Notes under the pieces: model-generated | Told to the model about the DNA's origin: nothing | What the model saw: only the letters and a program-made list of their open reading frames with translations | The model's database searches: none | Translations under genes and position numbers: made by a program | Assembly (NCBI GenBank): GCA_022601215.1 | Contig: JAHZIZ010000169.1 | Location: 1 to 9,269 of the forward strand | Source of the DNA: Bacteroidota bacterium | Lineage (GTDB): Bacteria; Bacteroidota; Bacteroidia; Flavobacteriales; Flavobacteriaceae | DNA: 9,269 nucleotides | Direction: 5' to 3' | Shown: piece by piece, positions 6,641 through 9,269 of the stretch | How positions within the stretch are numbered: the stretch's first letter is position 1 | Layout: every line of letters begins with the position of its first letter

Positions 6641-8148
6641 AAACCAATAGAACACTGTATCGAGTTTTTATCCTAGCTACATTTGTAGGGGTCTTGGCAT
6701 TAACAATTTTTGGTATAAGCCAATTACTTGCCTTCTTAAACTCAGGGGCAGATCGAAGCAGTATTTTTCACAAAGACCTAGCTAGGGCCACCTATTACAT
6801 TCCTTCGCTTACTTGGATTGACATCAACAATCCTGGAAGACCTATCGAAACTGAAACTCTGGCCAAAGTTGAAAGAGATTATATGGATGCCATATACTTT
6901 CAATGCATTGCCCTAAAGTCGTTAAATACAGACGGAATTAATGACGTATTCACGGAAAAGGCGAAGAAAAATGTGTTGGATATTATTGCTGCCAATATGG
7001 AGACTAACACCACCATAGAAAAAACAACTTTGTCTCACAATTTGTTCCTTAATTTTTACAGCGCAGATGGACAGTTAATAGTCCTTACCGATAAGGACGT
7101 TGTGTCGTACAGTCGAGTTTTCGTAAATGGCAAATTTCTTTTTGACAGTTCAGAAACTAGCGATTATAAAATTGTATTACTCCTTGAGGATGGTTTTTGG
7201 AAAATTAGGCATCTAGAAAAAATTTCAACACAAAAAACAGCTAAAATAATTAATCCCACAAAAGAGCTAACGCATAATATAGCGGGCATAAATTATTATC
7301 CAAAAGACGCTCCTTGGGATACTTTTGGGGCAACATTCTCTAAAGAAATCATCAATCAAGATTTTACAATTATCCGAGATCTTGGGCTAAATACAGTTAG
7401 AGTATTTATTGGATATGAGGATTTTGGGAAAGCAACTGTTTCTGAAGAGAAGTTAAACAAATTAACCGAATTATTGAATTTGGCAGAATTAAATAACCTA
7501 AAGGTTATCCTAACACTATTCGATTTTTATGGTGACTACTCCGTATTGGACTGGTCACAAACACAGCAACATGCCACTCTTATAACAAAAGAGGTTAAAG
7601 ATCATAAAGCTTTACTAGCATGGGATGTGAAGAATGAAGCCAACCTCGATTATGAATCTAGAGGCGAGTCACTAGTTAAGGCATGGCTCTCACAAATGAT
7701 TCATACCATAAAAAAGGAAGATTCAATACATCCTATTACTGTGGGGTGGTCGAACGGCAATGCTGCTCTCGATCTAGTTGATCAAGTAGATTTTGTTTCC
7801 TTTCACTTCTACGATGATCTAGAGCATCTTCCTGCCTTAGTGACATCCCTTAAAAGTAGCACTGAGAAAACTATTGTATTAGAAGAATTTGGTATGTCTA
7901 ACTATAACGGAATATGGAATCCTTTTGGTTATTCTGAAAACGACCAGAAAGAATATTATGACGCCTTTTTTGAAAGCCAAAAGAGAGACAGTCTTCACTA
8001 TCTCTCTTGGACTTTGTATGATTTCTCCGATATACCAAATCAAGTAGCAGGGCGCTACCCTTGGAGAAAAAACAAACAAAAATCCTTTGGCATTCTCAAC
8101 ATAAGTGGGGCGAAAAAAAGTGCTTTTAATAGCGTAAAAAACCGCTAA
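6637..8148 (+). CDS. Membrane-anchored glycoside hydrolase, clan GH-A (GH5-like), with NTF2-like domain
   Basis: The 503-residue product probably cleaves or transglycosylates a beta-linked glycan at the outer face of the inner membrane. An uncleaved-looking anchor lies at about 9-34 (FILATFVGVLALTIFGISQL). An alpha+beta domain resembling NTF2 folds follows (about 75-198), then a TIM barrel (about 212-500) starting at AGINYYP. Clan GH-A landmarks are in order: strand 2 Arg255 in NTVRVF, acid/base Glu334 in WDVKNEAN (329-336), the H-x-Y motif in FHFYDD (His390, Tyr392), nucleophile Glu417 in LEEFG (415-419), and strand 8 Trp458 in LSWTLYDF. Both catalytic glutamates are intact, so it should be active. 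The substrate is unknown; family 5 covers cellulases, mannanases and others. It is the last gene of the coupled operon, and no SusC/SusD genes lie nearby. That favours a role in making or trimming a self-made polysaccharide over nutrient scavenging. Confidence 0.85.
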   Translation: MKTNRTLYRVFILATFVGVLALTIFGISQLLAFLNSGADRSSIFHKDLARATYYIPSLTWIDINNPGRPIETETLAKVERDYMDAIYFQCIALKSLNTDGINDVFTEKAKKNVLDIIAANMETNTTIEKTTLSHNLFLNFYSADGQLIVLTDKDVVSYSRVFVNGKFLFDSSETSDYKIVLLLEDGFWKIRHLEKISTQKTAKIINPTKELTHNIAGINYYPKDAPWDTFGATFSKEIINQDFTIIRDLGLNTVRVFIGYEDFGKATVSEEKLNKLTELLNLAELNNLKVILTLFDFYGDYSVLDWSQTQQHATLITKEVKDHKALLAWDVKNEANLDYESRGESLVKAWLSQMIHTIKKEDSIHPITVGWSNGNAALDLVDQVDFVSFHFYDDLEHLPALVTSLKSSTEKTIVLEEFGMSNYNGIWNPFGYSENDQKEYYDAFFESQKRDSLHYLSWTLYDFSDIPNQVAGRYPWRKNKQKSFGILNISGAKKSAFNSVKNR

Positions 8149-9269
8149 GCTGTGACTAAATTGTCATTCCTTTTATTTTCAATTAATCCAATAAATTCTT
8201 TAATATACATATCGGCAATTTTGCTCATTGGCAAGGATGTCGCAGCCTTATAATTTGCTTTTGCGAGGGTAATTCTATGGGACTCATCTACTACCAATTT
8301 TTCTATGGCTTCGGCTAAACTTGTCGTAGAATAAGGGTCAAAAAACTCTCCTCTATATCCTTCTTCTCTTACTAAAACACTAAGGTCTCCAAGGTCGGGC
8401 ATCACTACTGCTTTACCATAGCTCCCTGCCTGATGCAAAACACCAGAACTACCTGTTGTAGAAGTATATGGAAAGACAACCATGGCGCTTTCTGAAAATA
8501 ATAAAGGGACATCTTGTTCTTCGACATAACCTGTAAACGTGAGATTTGGAACATGACCATATGTTTCTTGAACCTTTTTTAAATACCCAGGAGTATTTGG
8601 ATTGTCTGTACCCGCTATTACAATTTCCAAATCTCTTTTCGTCCAAGAACGCACCTTCTCAACGGCTTCTATAAGTCCTTCTACTTTTTTGTAGGTTCCA
8701 AACTTTCCAAAAGTCATAATCTTTAAAGACCCTTTAGTTCTTTTGTACTCGGGTTCTTGAGGAATTTCGAATGTCCCATGTGGAATCAAACATAAATTCT
8801 TAGCCCAATACTTTGCTTCGAGTGCCGTCACATATTTACTAATTGTTACGGCCACTTTGTCCGCCTTAAGAATAACCTCTGTCAACGTCTCACCGATATA
8901 CTGCAACACTTTCGCTTTGAGTTTATTTTTAGTAAACCCAGCCGATTCTAAATCAACTGCTTCCATAATATTATGGAGTAAAACGATGGTAGGTATTCTC
9001 ATCAATTTGGTCATCCAAGGAGAAAAAAGTCCAAGTGCCGCAGGAATCTTCTTATCCCCAAATTTCATAAACTGGAGATTATATAAAACCGCATCTGGTT
9101 TTAATTCTTTAATAGCCTTCGCTATTCCCAAAACATTGAAGTAACTGTTAAATTTCCAACATGGTTTTACCACAATTGTGCATCCTTCTGCCTCAAAATT
9201 TAAATCAGCTTGTTGTACTGCTACATCTGTAAATAAAATTATTTCTGAAACCTCATTGTGTTGTCGAAA
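8145..9269 (-). CDS. Family 4-type glycosyltransferase, GT-B fold (5' end outside window)
   Basis: The frame is open through the right edge, so 374 residues are visible and the N-terminus is missing. A GTG at 9171-9173 is in frame, but the sequence upstream of it (with IILFTDVAVQQADLNF) remains coding-like, so that is not the start. The N-terminal Rossmann domain includes IPTIVLLHN, and the linker and C-terminal domain include CLIPHGTF, the nucleotide-binding entry FGKFGTYKKVEG, IVIAGTDN and VVFPYTSTTGSSGVLHQAG. The usual retaining-GT4 E-x7-E pair is not conserved: TGSSGVLHQ (8430-8456) has no Glu at either position. The enzyme probably moves a sugar from a nucleotide donor onto a growing lipid-linked glycan in the cytoplasm; donor and acceptor are unknown. 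It is convergent with the hydrolase gene and overlaps it by 4 bp, and probably belongs to a separate leftward operon that begins beyond the window. Confidence 0.88.
   Translation of the reverse strand, partial: FRQHNEVSEIILFTDVAVQQADLNFEAEGCTIVVKPCWKFNSYFNVLGIAKAIKELKPDAVLYNLQFMKFGDKKIPAALGLFSPWMTKLMRIPTIVLLHNIMEAVDLESAGFTKNKLKAKVLQYIGETLTEVILKADKVAVTISKYVTALEAKYWAKNLCLIPHGTFEIPQEPEYKRTKGSLKIMTFGKFGTYKKVEGLIEAVEKVRSWTKRDLEIVIAGTDNPNTPGYLKKVQETYGHVPNLTFTGYVEEQDVPLLFSESAMVVFPYTSTTGSSGVLHQAGSYGKAVVMPDLGDLSVLVREEGYRGEFFDPYSTTSLAEAIEKLVVDESHRITLAKANYKAATSLPMSKIADMYIKEFIGLIENKRNDNLVTA

Noticed and set aside
8141..8170. Bidirectional terminator at the convergent junction of the hydrolase and GT4 genes
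   Set aside because: The stop codons overlap by 4 bp, and no hairpin with a T-run is visible on either strand.
8857..9144. Open frame of 95 codons on the + strand
   Set aside because: It is antisense to the conserved GT4-type coding sequence and has no recognisable protein features.
9171..9180. Perfect 10-bp palindrome CACAATTGTG
   Set aside because: It lies inside the open frame of the GT4-type gene, which continues through it, and shows no promoter element. Short palindromes of this size arise by chance.

Overview
The window looks like a piece of a Bacteroidota chromosome, most likely Flavobacteriia. The DNA is AT-rich by eye, the gene starts lack Shine-Dalgarno sequences, and the only promoter-like elements seen match the TAnnTTTG -7 element of that phylum. 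Naming the phylum is inference, because there is no rRNA or other marker gene. I found no mobile element, CRISPR array, tRNA or rRNA.

Layout: (1) 1-249 (+) is the C-terminal end of an unrecognised protein, convergent with what follows. (2) 266-2112 (-) is a two-gene unit: a family 2 glycosyltransferase of the polyprenyl-phosphate-hexose synthase type, then mannose-6-phosphate isomerase (manA). (3) 2113-2297 is a divergent control region with one -7-like element per strand and a perfect 8-bp inverted repeat just upstream of the rightward operon. (4) 2298-8148 (+) is a tightly coupled operon whose stops and starts touch or overlap. It encodes a polytopic GT-C-like membrane protein, an exported protein of Ig-like repeats, and a membrane-anchored clan GH-A glycoside hydrolase. 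(5) 8145-9269 (-) is a family 4-type glycosyltransferase that runs off the right edge and overlaps the hydrolase gene by 4 bp tail to tail.

The first operon gene is interrupted. A single in-frame TAA at 4692-4694 splits a 1029-codon reading frame (2298-5387) inside what looks like one beta-sandwich domain. This is probably a nonsense mutation or a base-call error rather than a boundary between two genes.

Together the genes read as a surface or exopolysaccharide locus. ManA links fructose-6-P to mannose-6-P and so to GDP-mannose. The GT2 enzyme could load a hexose onto a polyprenyl phosphate. The GT-C-like protein could use that lipid-linked sugar on the outer face of the inner membrane. The Ig-like protein and anchored hydrolase would act on the glycan in the periplasm, and the GT4 enzyme would add sugars on the cytoplasmic side. 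The operon of GT-C-like protein, Ig-like protein and NTF2-like plus GH protein is the best candidate here for an undescribed system. Its substrate and product cannot be read from the sequence.
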